Positions 8,878-15,966 of a stretch of 33,172 nucleotides of DNA are shown here, piece after piece. A model generated the notes under the pieces. The model was not told the DNA's origin, searched no databases, and saw only the letters and a list, made by a program, of their open reading frames with translations. Source of the DNA: an uncultured Pelagibacteraceae bacterium (lineage in GTDB: Bacteria > Pseudomonadota > Alphaproteobacteria > Pelagibacterales > Pelagibacteraceae); NCBI GenBank assembly GCA_902555065.1, contig CACDQQ010000009.1:1-33172 (forward strand), written 5' to 3'. How positions within the stretch are numbered: position 1 is the first letter of the stretch; every line of letters starts with the position of its first letter. A program made the translations under genes and the position numbers.

Positions 8878-8909
8878 AATAAGGAGGGTAAATTAATACC
8901 CTCCTTATT
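8878..8909 (-). terminator. Hairpin between ugpB and ugpA
   Basis: A perfect 13-base-pair inverted repeat (AATAAGGAGGGTA and its complement) with a six-base loop, 13 bases after the ugpB stop codon. On the minus strand it is followed by a T-rich run (ATTTATTTTT) and the ugpA start 15 bases further on. It may act as a partial terminator or as a 3' end that protects ugpB mRNA, raising binding protein over permeases. The structure is plain in the sequence; the role is inferred from comparable operons. Confidence 0.8.
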
Positions 8910-8922
8910 GTTTTAATTATTC

Positions 8923-10230
8923 TTACAAAGTTTTAGCAAATTGCTTTAACAATTTAGCTGCACCTTTGTCCATATTCTGCAATCCTTTTTCGATTGATAT
9001 TTTGCCGTTTAACATTGGCTCAATATTTTCGTAAATTACTTCACGAATTTGGGGCCAGTTACCAGCTCTATATCCACCAGGAATAGTTGAACCTTCTAAG
9101 CTTAATTGTTCACCAACTGCTTTATGATATGGAGAAGCTCTATAGAAATTTATAGTTTCAGCTAACTCTATACCACCTTTAGTCACTGCAGAGTAACCAG
9201 TCATATTGTGATAATACAGATCCATTTCTGGAGAACCCATAAATTCTATAAATTTAGCAAGTCCTTTGTACTCTTCCTCAGTATGACCATTTAAGATCCA
9301 GTTAGCAGCACCACCTATAAAAGTTGGATACTCTTTTCCTTTGGTTACTGAATCCCAGTAAGGAATATGATTAACTGTAAAGTTTGGAACAACACCTTTC
9401 ATTCCACCAAATGATGCAGCAGAACCAAACCAAAATGCAGCTTCACCTGCTATAAATGGTGCTTGATTGTCTCCCCACGCTCTTCCTTTATAGCCATATA
9501 AACCTTTATCATACCATTCTTTAACTTTCTTCCAATGATAGACAAATGCATCAGTTTCAGCGAATAAAGTTTTTGTAGGAACAGCATCGTAACCATTATT
9601 TCCATCTAACATTAATAAATTATGTCTAGAAAAGAAATTTTCAGTCCAAATCCATGGACTATGACTTTGAACTAAAGGAATGTATCCAGCAGCTTTGATT
9701 TTTGGAGCCATGGCCTCAAATTCTTCATAAGTTTTTGGCACAGATTCAATTCCAACCTCTTTCAAAATGTCCATGTTTGCATACATCAAACAAGTTGAAC
9801 TATTGAAAGGTACACCAATCATTTTTCCATCAGAGTCGGCATAGAAATTTTTAATGCCTGGAATATAGTTGTCAGCATCTACATCAATGCCATATTTCTT
9901 AGCCATTTCTTCAAAACCGATAACAACACCATTTTTTACTTGAGCTACCATGATTGCAGCACCAGCATCATAAACCTGTGAATAGTGTGGTTGGTCGCCT
10001 GCTCTAAATGCAGCAATAGTTGCCGCCATGTTATCTTCATAACTTCCTTTTCCTGTAGGAATGACCGTATATTGATCTTGTGAAGCGTTAAATCTATTTG
10101 CAATTTCAATAATTACATCACCAAGAAAACCACTGTTTCCGTACCACCAATGAATTTCTGTCTTTGAATAACTGTGTGATGTAAAAGAGAAAGTAAATAG
10201 AATTGTTAAAACACTAAGTATTTTTTTCAT
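8923..10230 (-). CDS. ugpB: Periplasmic glycerol-3-phosphate-type binding protein
   Basis: A 435-residue extracellular solute-binding protein (family 1) that delivers substrate to UgpA/UgpE. Residues 1-22 form a signal peptide ending near SYS before KTEIHWW. Features shared with E. coli UgpB, from memory, are the P-T-x-KG-Y64-E65 block, PFNSST (141-146), W193/W195 in a PWIWTENF block matching the ligand tryptophan region, the IGGA-W block and R388 in GGYRAGNWPQIR, which aligns with a ligand arginine. These favour glycerol-3-phosphate or glycerophosphocholine over a plain sugar. It is the first gene of the unit, with Shine-Dalgarno-like AAGGA five bases before the ATG. The gene is followed by a strong hairpin and preceded by an element shared with dctP. 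Confidence 0.92.
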   Translation of the reverse strand: MKKILSVLTILFTFSFTSHSYSKTEIHWWYGNSGFLGDVIIEIANRFNASQDQYTVIPTGKGSYEDNMAATIAAFRAGDQPHYSQVYDAGAAIMVAQVKNGVVIGFEEMAKKYGIDVDADNYIPGIKNFYADSDGKMIGVPFNSSTCLMYANMDILKEVGIESVPKTYEEFEAMAPKIKAAGYIPLVQSHSPWIWTENFFSRHNLLMLDGNNGYDAVPTKTLFAETDAFVYHWKKVKEWYDKGLYGYKGRAWGDNQAPFIAGEAAFWFGSAASFGGMKGVVPNFTVNHIPYWDSVTKGKEYPTFIGGAANWILNGHTEEEYKGLAKFIEFMGSPEMDLYYHNMTGYSAVTKGGIELAETINFYRASPYHKAVGEQLSLEGSTIPGGYRAGNWPQIREVIYENIEPMLNGKISIEKGLQNMDKGAAKLLKQFAKTL

Positions 10231-10263
10231 ATCTATCCTTCTGTTAAGTTTATTTAATTTTTT

Positions 10264-10280
10264 ATTAATAATTTATTAAT
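10264..10280. promoter_or_regulatory. A/T palindrome in the ugpB-glpD divergent region
   Basis: A perfect 17-base palindrome, ATTAATAA-T-TTATTAAT, in the 140-base spacer between divergent ugpB and glpD. It overlaps the element shared with dctP. It could be an operator serving both directions, but a palindrome made only of A and T arises easily in DNA this AT-rich, so it is weak evidence alone. Confidence 0.25.
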
Positions 10281-10288
10281 GTTAAGAT
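10269..10288 (-). promoter_or_regulatory. Element upstream of ugpB shared with dctP
   Basis: On the minus strand this reads ATCTTAACATTA, then one A, then TAAATTA. The same 12-mer and 7-mer, without the extra A, lie upstream of dctP at 19076-19094. The element ends 38 bases before the ugpB ATG, and its far edge is 82 bases from the divergent glpD start. It may be a promoter core (TAACATTA resembles an extended -10 region) or a regulator site common to both binding-protein genes. Identity is seen directly; function is inference. Confidence 0.5.
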
Positions 10289-10370
10289 ATTATGAAATTG
10301 TAAATAATTGCATTTAAAAATTTTAAATTTCTAAAAGAGGTTGTATATTTTAAAACAAATCATAATTTAA

Positions 10371-11522
10371 ATGTCTAAAAAATTTGATTTATTCATAATA
10401 GGTGGCGGTATAAATGGTGCAGGTATTGCAAGAGATGCTGCAGGTAGAGGTTTATCAGTTTGTTTAGCTGACAAAGGTGAGATTGGAGGAGCAACCTCAT
10501 CTTGGTCGACGAAATTAGTACATGGTGGTCTTCGTTATTTAGAAAATTATGAATTCAGACTAGTTAGAGAATCTCTGAAAGAAAGAGAAATAGTTTATAA
10601 AATTGCCAGACATATTTCCAAACCGATTCCTTTTATAATTCCTTATGCAGATAAAATTCGACCAGCCTGGTTAATTAAAATTGGTTTATTTTTGTATGAT
10701 AATTTAGGTGGCAAAAGCAATATACCAAAATCAAAAACGTTTGATCTTACAAAAAAATTTTCAAATATTCTTAAGCAAAAATACAAAACTGGTTTTCAAT
10801 ATTTTGACATACAAATTGACGATAAAAAATTAACGAAACTAAATGCTAAAGATGCAAAAAGAAATAAAGCTAAAATACTAGAATATAACAAAGTTAAAAA
10901 AGCTGAAATTATTGGCAATGAATGGATTATTAGTCTTGAAAAAGGTGAAAAAGTAAAATCAAAAATTTTAATTAATGCATCTGGACCATGGATAAACGAA
11001 ACCTTAAATAAAAATATAAAAATTAAATCTAAGAAAAAAATAAGATTAGTTAAAGGAAGTCATATTATTACAAAAAAATTGTACAAAGAAAATGTTGCAT
11101 TCACATTTCAAAATACTGATAAAAGAATAATATTTGTGATACCTTATAAAGGGAAGTTTTCTTTAATTGGAACTACAGAAGTTGAGGTTAAATCACCAGA
11201 AAATAAAGGAATATCAAAAAAAGAAATTACATATTTAATTCGTTCAGTAAATAATTACTTAAAAAAACAAATCAGAACAAAGGACATTGTAGATACTTAT
11301 TCAGGGATAAGACCTCTAATTGAAGATTTTAATACAGCTTCAAAAGTCACAAGAGATTATGTTTTTGATTTAAAAATTATAAAAAAATTACCTTTATTGA
11401 ATATATATGGAGGAAAACTAACCACCTACAGAAAATTGTCTGAAAAAGTCCTTTTTGACCTTAGAAAGTTTTTACCTAAAACAAAAAAAGGTCCATGGAC
11501 ACACAAAAAGAAGCTTCTCTAA
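10371..11522 (+). CDS. glpD: FAD-dependent glycerol-3-phosphate dehydrogenase, short form
   Basis: Oxidises sn-glycerol-3-phosphate to dihydroxyacetone phosphate at the inner membrane and passes electrons to quinone. The 383-residue protein has the FAD-binding GGGINGAG (11-18), the ATSSWSTKLVHGGLRYLE block with substrate and FAD contacts, SGIRPL with R314, and GGKLTTYR (347-354). It ends about 30 residues after that motif, whereas E. coli GlpD continues to about 501 with a C-terminal helical domain. The next gene begins at once, so the missing domain is not displaced into another frame. Catalytic residues remain, so a working short form is plausible. Transcribed divergently from ugpB with a 140-base shared upstream region; no clear Shine-Dalgarno sequence precedes the ATG. 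Confidence 0.9.
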   Translation: MSKKFDLFIIGGGINGAGIARDAAGRGLSVCLADKGEIGGATSSWSTKLVHGGLRYLENYEFRLVRESLKEREIVYKIARHISKPIPFIIPYADKIRPAWLIKIGLFLYDNLGGKSNIPKSKTFDLTKKFSNILKQKYKTGFQYFDIQIDDKKLTKLNAKDAKRNKAKILEYNKVKKAEIIGNEWIISLEKGEKVKSKILINASGPWINETLNKNIKIKSKKKIRLVKGSHIITKKLYKENVAFTFQNTDKRIIFVIPYKGKFSLIGTTEVEVKSPENKGISKKEITYLIRSVNNYLKKQIRTKDIVDTYSGIRPLIEDFNTASKVTRDYVFDLKIIKKLPLLNIYGGKLTTYRKLSEKVLFDLRKFLPKTKKGPWTHKKKLL

Positions 11523-11527
11523 ACTTA

Positions 11528-12202
11528 ATGACCGTTAAATTTGAAAAATTAAAAAAAACAATAATTAAATGTAATAAATGCCCTAGACTTGTGAGGTTTA
11601 GAAAAAAAATATCTACGGAAAAAAGAAAACAATATATGGACCAAACTTATTGGGGAAAACCAGTTACAGGTTTTGGAGATATAAATGGAAAAATAATGAT
11701 TGTTGGTCTAGCACCAGCTGCTCATGGTGGAACAAGAACAGGCAGAGTATTTACAGGCGATAAATCCTCAGATTTTTTATATAAATGTTTACACAATGTA
11801 AAAATTGCCAATCAAAGTAATTCAGATCATATAAATGATGGATTAAAAATAAAAAATACCTTTATAACACCAGCTCTAAAGTGCGTTCCTCCAGGAGATA
11901 AACCATTAAATGAAGAGTTAAAAAATTGCTTTGGTTATTTTAAATCTGAATTTGAAATACTTAAAAATCTAAAAATTATTGTGGCTTTAGGGAAAATTGC
12001 GTTTGATACTTGTGTAAAATTTTATAGAGAAAATTTTGATTACACTGAGAGAGTAAAATTTAGTCATGGAATATATTTTAAATTACCTAACAATGTGTTG
12101 TTAATGGGGTGTTATCATCCAAGTCCAAGAAATGTAAATACTGGACGAATAAATGAAAAACAAATGACTAAACTATTTAAAAAAGTAAAAGAACTAGTTT
12201 AA
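11528..12202 (+). CDS. Uracil-DNA glycosylase, family 5 (UdgB type)
   Basis: Excises uracil and possibly other deaminated bases from DNA. The chosen ATG at 11528 lies five bases after the glpD stop and gives 224 residues; an ATG at 11495 would overlap glpD by 28 bases and add 11 residues unlike the family N-terminus. Motif A, GLAPAAHGG-RTGR-FTGD (about 60-78), is typical of family 5, where the polar catalytic residue of families 1 and 4 is absent. Four cysteines (C15, C18, C119, C134) should hold a 4Fe-4S cluster. Motif B is HPSPRNVNTGR near residue 200. Its stop overlaps the convergent thioesterase gene by nine bases. It has no evident link to glycerol metabolism and may simply be co-transcribed. 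Confidence 0.88.
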   Translation: MTVKFEKLKKTIIKCNKCPRLVRFRKKISTEKRKQYMDQTYWGKPVTGFGDINGKIMIVGLAPAAHGGTRTGRVFTGDKSSDFLYKCLHNVKIANQSNSDHINDGLKIKNTFITPALKCVPPGDKPLNEELKNCFGYFKSEFEILKNLKIIVALGKIAFDTCVKFYRENFDYTERVKFSHGIYFKLPNNVLLMGCYHPSPRNVNTGRINEKQMTKLFKKVKELV

Positions 12203-12586
12203 TTTGTTAATAAGTGCTACTGGAAGTTTTACTGGTTTTCCCAACTTATTTAGAGATACTAATTTAATCTCTGCATCACATAAAGTATCTGATTTTCTTT
12301 TAATTACTTGTGACATTGTAATTGTAGTCAAAGTATTAGATTTTATTTTTGTGAAAACGGTAATTTTATCCTCAAATTTTGCCGGTTTCTTAAAATCTAC
12401 GTTGCAAGTTTTTACTGCTATTAAAACATTATGTTTATCTAATAACTTTTTATTCGAATATCCCAAGGAATAAATAAGCTCAGATCTTGCTCTTTCAAAG
12501 TACTTTAAATAATTTGCGTGGTAAACTATTCCACCAAAATCAGTATCCTCATAGTATACTTTTAAATTATACTTAAATACTTTCAT
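12194..12586 (-). CDS. Acyl-CoA thioesterase, YbgC/4-hydroxybenzoyl-CoA thioesterase family
   Basis: A 130-residue single hotdog-fold protein that hydrolyses acyl-CoA thioesters. The family motif YYEDTDFGGIVYHANYLKYFERAR (about 11-34) carries the catalytic D16 and the conserved H23. The ATG at 12584-12586 is preferred over a TTG one codon upstream. Its last nine bases overlap the convergent uracil glycosylase gene, and it sits 19 bases after the stop of the DUF3047 gene on the same strand. Related proteins are often encoded with Tol-Pal genes, but none are visible here. Chain-length preference cannot be told from sequence. Confidence 0.85.
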   Translation of the reverse strand: MKVFKYNLKVYYEDTDFGGIVYHANYLKYFERARSELIYSLGYSNKKLLDKHNVLIAVKTCNVDFKKPAKFEDKITVFTKIKSNTLTTITMSQVIKRKSDTLCDAEIKLVSLNKLGKPVKLPVALINKLN

Positions 12587-12605
12587 CAATTGATATTAAT
12601 AAAAT

Positions 12606-13259
12606 TTATTGAGAAGAAAAATAGATATTTTGATAGTAAGTAATTGATTTTTTCTTTGAATTATCTGTATCTGACATGATCGCTATACCATCTAGCTCAT
12701 TAACATCTAAATTATGGAATTTCTTGAAATCTTCTTTAACGTTTGCTTTGACAGTTACCCATTCATTTAAATTTGTTTTGGTAGTAGCAAGTACATTATC
12801 TATGGACTTTTTAGTATATGGGCTTGGAAAGTTGCTTCCAACTTCTTGATTGCTTGAAAAAACATAATTTATTGCTCTATTGGATAAAGGTGTTGCTCCA
12901 GTTTTTTTAATGACGAATACTCTTCCTGCAAAGTCATGACCCTTTTTAGCTGTCTCATCTATCCCTGGTATGTCTTTCTCAATTTTCCAAGTAATATTTA
13001 TGAAAGGTGTTTTATTTAGATCAATTTTAATCTCCTTACCTAGGCCAGAAGCAGCATTATCAGCAATAGCTTTAAGGTAATTACCATTTTCATCAGAGCC
13101 AACAGAATATTCAGTTTTATTATCTGCCCCTCTTACTTTTCTAACTGTCAATTCTGATAGTTCTTTCTCTGTAAACTCAAATACTTTTACTTCCTCAGAA
13201 TACAAAGTAGTTTGAAACAACGCTGTAACTAAAATTAATTTAAATAAAAATCTAAACAT
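12606..13259 (-). CDS. Exported DUF3047 family protein
   Basis: A 217-residue protein with an N-terminal signal peptide (about 1-21, ending TTLYS before EEVKVFEF). Recognisable DUF3047 features, from memory, are the WKIEKDIPG strand, the D-FAGRVFVI block, an NYVFSS segment, a W-T-VKANVKEDF-KF block and the closing GIAIMSDTDNS motif followed by an aromatic-rich final strand. The fold is probably a lectin-like beta sandwich in the periplasm, but the molecular function is unknown. A good Shine-Dalgarno sequence (AGAGAGGA) precedes the ATG. It is probably co-transcribed with the YbgC-type gene 19 bases downstream. The plus-strand small gene at 13355 diverges from it. Confidence 0.75.
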   Translation of the reverse strand: MFRFLFKLILVTALFQTTLYSEEVKVFEFTEKELSELTVRKVRGADNKTEYSVGSDENGNYLKAIADNAASGLGKEIKIDLNKTPFINITWKIEKDIPGIDETAKKGHDFAGRVFVIKKTGATPLSNRAINYVFSSNQEVGSNFPSPYTKKSIDNVLATTKTNLNEWVTVKANVKEDFKKFHNLDVNELDGIAIMSDTDNSKKKSITYYQNIYFSSQ

Positions 13260-13354
13260 GTCCTCTCTATATAAAAGATAAAATAATTTTCAAATTCAAA
13301 ATTTTGACATTATTTAAACATGCATAATTCATTATTGTTCTCTATTTAGATGAT

Positions 13355-13486
13355 ATGAAATTAACAGTTCTTTTTGGTTTGATGATTTATTGGTCTATAA
13401 TTATAACTGCACCTGTAATTTCAAAAAATTCAGAAAAAATCGGAGAAAAAAAGGTATTAATACCTCTTAAAAAACCAAGAATTTAA
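13355..13486 (+). CDS. Probable 43-residue single-span membrane peptide
   Basis: Translation starts MKLTVLFGLM and ends LKKPRI. Residues about 4-22 are a continuous hydrophobic stretch (VLFGLMIYWSIIITAPV) followed by a highly charged, lysine-rich tail, as in small single-pass membrane peptides. The stop codon shares the bases TTAA with the stop of the convergent alcohol dehydrogenase gene, the same arrangement seen at 31632-31635 between two certain genes. That close packing supports a real gene. A TTGACA at 13304-13309 could be part of its promoter, though no well-spaced -10 box follows, and no Shine-Dalgarno sequence precedes the ATG. I do not recognise a family. It could still be a chance open frame. 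Confidence 0.45.
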   Translation: MKLTVLFGLMIYWSIIITAPVISKNSEKIGEKKVLIPLKKPRI

Positions 13487-14487
13487 GGCAGAAGCACTAT
13501 CTTAGGTGCCGAACAGGTTCCATCATGAATTTCTTTAAAAGCTCCCCAACCATCTTTAAGATTTCTGTACTCAATCCATTCTATCTTGCCTAGTTTGTTA
13601 TTAGTTAAAATATCAATAGTTTCTCCAAACTCTTTATTTGTATAACAATAAGTCCCAATAAAAGTGACTTCTTGAAGAGTTGCTTTTCTAAAATTAAAAG
13701 ATCCTGCAGGCTGAGTTAGTCCGATATGAACTATTATTCCGCCTGGTTTTACTACACTGATTGCCTGTTGTCGTGAAACTTCAAGTCCAACAGTATCAAA
13801 AACTAAATCAAAGCTGCTCTCTTTAATATCCTTATGATCTGGTGATACTGTTTTTGCATCTACATATTTTGAGCATGCATTAAGTCTTTTTTGATTTGGA
13901 TCAGAAATAGTTAAATTTGTATTTCCTTGGATCTTGGATAAAATTAAAGCACACAAAAGGCCAATTGCTCCACCACCTTGAACAAGCGTTCTACATTCAT
14001 TTAATGGTTTTTTTGACGCTTCTACTGCTAGTAATACTGCGTGATATGAAACTGCTGTTGGTTCTGCAACTGCAGCCTCTTTTACATCAAGCTTTTCAGG
14101 AACTTTGAAAATATTATGATCTGGAACTGTAATGAGTTCAGCAAACGCACCCTGTCTTTCATAAGGTCTATTCATTCCTAGAAGCACTCTATCTGGACAT
14201 AAATGTTCTCTTCCGCTTTTGCAGTATTCACAATTTCTACAAGTTATTAATGGATTAAGAACTGAAATTTGATCTTTAAGCTTACCGTTAATTATTTGAC
14301 CACTAACTTCATGACCTAAAATTAACGGTGGGATTCTTCTCTCGTCTTTTCCGTGGTAAGCATGCATATCAGAACCGCAGATACCTGATGCATGAACTTT
14401 AAGAATACTTTCTCCGGGTTTTTCAGAAGGCTCTTTTTCTTCTCTGAATTCCATTTCTTCAACACCAGTGTAGACAAGGGCTTTCAT
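13483..14487 (-). CDS. Zinc-dependent medium-chain alcohol dehydrogenase
   Basis: A 334-residue NAD(P)-dependent dehydrogenase of the threonine/sorbitol dehydrogenase branch. Catalytic zinc ligands are C37 (GICGSDMH) and H59-E60 (GHE); the structural zinc site has four cysteines, C83, C86, C89 and C97. The Rossmann motif is VQGGGAIGL. It starts two bases after the NCS1 permease stop and is the last gene of the dctP-dctQ-dctM-NCS1 unit, so its substrate probably enters by one of those transporters. The substrate, perhaps a polyol or a 2-hydroxy compound, cannot be fixed. Its stop codon overlaps that of the 43-residue frame on the other strand. Confidence 0.88.
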   Translation of the reverse strand: MKALVYTGVEEMEFREEKEPSEKPGESILKVHASGICGSDMHAYHGKDERRIPPLILGHEVSGQIINGKLKDQISVLNPLITCRNCEYCKSGREHLCPDRVLLGMNRPYERQGAFAELITVPDHNIFKVPEKLDVKEAAVAEPTAVSYHAVLLAVEASKKPLNECRTLVQGGGAIGLLCALILSKIQGNTNLTISDPNQKRLNACSKYVDAKTVSPDHKDIKESSFDLVFDTVGLEVSRQQAISVVKPGGIIVHIGLTQPAGSFNFRKATLQEVTFIGTYCYTNKEFGETIDILTNNKLGKIEWIEYRNLKDGWGAFKEIHDGTCSAPKIVLLP

Positions 14488-14489
14488 TA

Positions 14490-15944
14490 TTATTTATTAT
14501 TTAATAAATAATATACTAAATAAGATGCGAATGCTCCAATAATCCATCCAAAAGATTGATATTGTATTAAGTTTTCATTTAGCAAAGACGATAAAGAAAA
14601 GATTGATCCAATTAAAAGAGCATACAATGCTTTGAAGTTCCAACCGTTACTGTAAATATATTCTGTATGTTCTTTAGGATAAAAAAGCTCTTTATGATTA
14701 ATTTGTTGTTTTTTAAACAAATAATAATCTGCAACCAATACTCCAAAAATTGGCCCAAAAGTCGTTGCTACGGCTTCAACAAATATTAAAACATTAGCTT
14801 TACTGAAAATTGAAAGCCAAAATGTTGAAATAATTAATCCAACAATTGATATTACAATTCCTGTTTTTTTTAACGTTAAAGAGTTCGGGAAAAAATTTAT
14901 CAGTGTATTTTGCGAAGGAATATAATTTGCTATCAAATTAGTTGATAACGAAGAGATAATAATAAATATCAAGCAAAAGAAAGTTAGAAAATTATTATTA
15001 AATTTTCCAACTATATCATTTGGATTAGTAAGTAAACTTGAAGCATTTAATCCTTTGCTAGTAAGAATAATATCTGAACCTAATGTGATTAATACCGAGA
15101 AAAAAGAAAAGAATATTAAATTTAATATTATACTTAAGTTACCTTTGGTCATTTCTTTATAATTCATTGAGTATCTAGAAAAATCACCAAAAGTTAGAAG
15201 AACTATAGCAAAATAAGCAAATAAAGTTCCCGTGATTGAAATTATTGGAGCGATATTTGACTGGATTGCAAAATTGCTAAAGACTAAACTTAGTTTTATT
15301 CCATTAAGGAGTTCATTGTAATACTCAGATAAAATAACAATTAGTAGTACAGATAGTCCTAAATATATTGAAAGACCTGAAAAATTAATAAATGATTTTA
15401 AAAAATTCTGTCCTTTTGTAAAAAGGATGTATTGAAATATTAAAGTTAAAAATAAACAAACCCAATCAATTAAATTCAAACCAAAAAAGAATAATAGGAA
15501 TATTTCATTCTGTAAGAGTTGATTGTCTATTTTAAATAGGATTATCCTTGCAATATAACCTAGTGATTTTGATATAAAAAATGTTTGTACACCAAACATG
15601 AACAAACCAACTAATCCTCTGATCATCCCTACATATCTGGCACCAGTAAAACCCATTGAAAGCCTAAGAATTGTTGGAAAACTTAATCCGCTACTTTGAG
15701 AAATTTTTCCAATGATGTTGGCAAAAAAGAATACTAATAATCCTGCTAGCAATGATCCTGTTAGGACAACAAAAAAATTCAGATCATAAAATAAATATAA
15801 AGCTGATATTAAAGAGAACCCAACTATTGTTTGAATATTTATAGCCCAAAAGTTAAAGTAATTTTTCCAACTCCAGTCTCTATTATTAGGATTTATTGAA
15901 ACTAGTTCCCAATTCCTTAGTTGAAATTTTTCACTTTGATTCAC
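14490..15944 (-). CDS. NCS1 family nucleobase/allantoin-type permease
   Basis: A 484-residue inner-membrane symporter with about twelve hydrophobic segments. The N-terminal NCS1 hallmark is clear: NWE, then a NPNNRDWSWKNYF-FW segment leading into the first membrane span. An FPTILRLSMGFTGARY block follows near 85-103, as in PucI and cytosine or hydantoin permeases. The start is a GTG (15942-15944), with no closer in-frame ATG before the hallmark. It lies 22 bases after dctM and two bases before the alcohol dehydrogenase. Members carry cytosine, uracil, allantoin, hydantoins or thiamin precursors; none of the usual nucleobase catabolic genes are nearby, so the substrate is open. Confidence 0.85.
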   Translation of the reverse strand: MNQSEKFQLRNWELVSINPNNRDWSWKNYFNFWAINIQTIVGFSLISALYLFYDLNFFVVLTGSLLAGLLVFFFANIIGKISQSSGLSFPTILRLSMGFTGARYVGMIRGLVGLFMFGVQTFFISKSLGYIARIILFKIDNQLLQNEIFLLFFFGLNLIDWVCLFLTLIFQYILFTKGQNFLKSFINFSGLSIYLGLSVLLIVILSEYYNELLNGIKLSLVFSNFAIQSNIAPIISITGTLFAYFAIVLLTFGDFSRYSMNYKEMTKGNLSIILNLIFFSFFSVLITLGSDIILTSKGLNASSLLTNPNDIVGKFNNNFLTFFCLIFIIISSLSTNLIANYIPSQNTLINFFPNSLTLKKTGIVISIVGLIISTFWLSIFSKANVLIFVEAVATTFGPIFGVLVADYYLFKKQQINHKELFYPKEHTEYIYSNGWNFKALYALLIGSIFSLSSLLNENLIQYQSFGWIIGAFASYLVYYLLNNK

Positions 15945-15966
15945 CTAAATGATATTAATCAATTAT

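Noticed and set aside
11495..11527. Upstream ATG for the uracil glycosylase
   Set aside because: Would overlap glpD by 28 bases and add residues not seen at the family N-terminus; the ATG at 11528 fits better.
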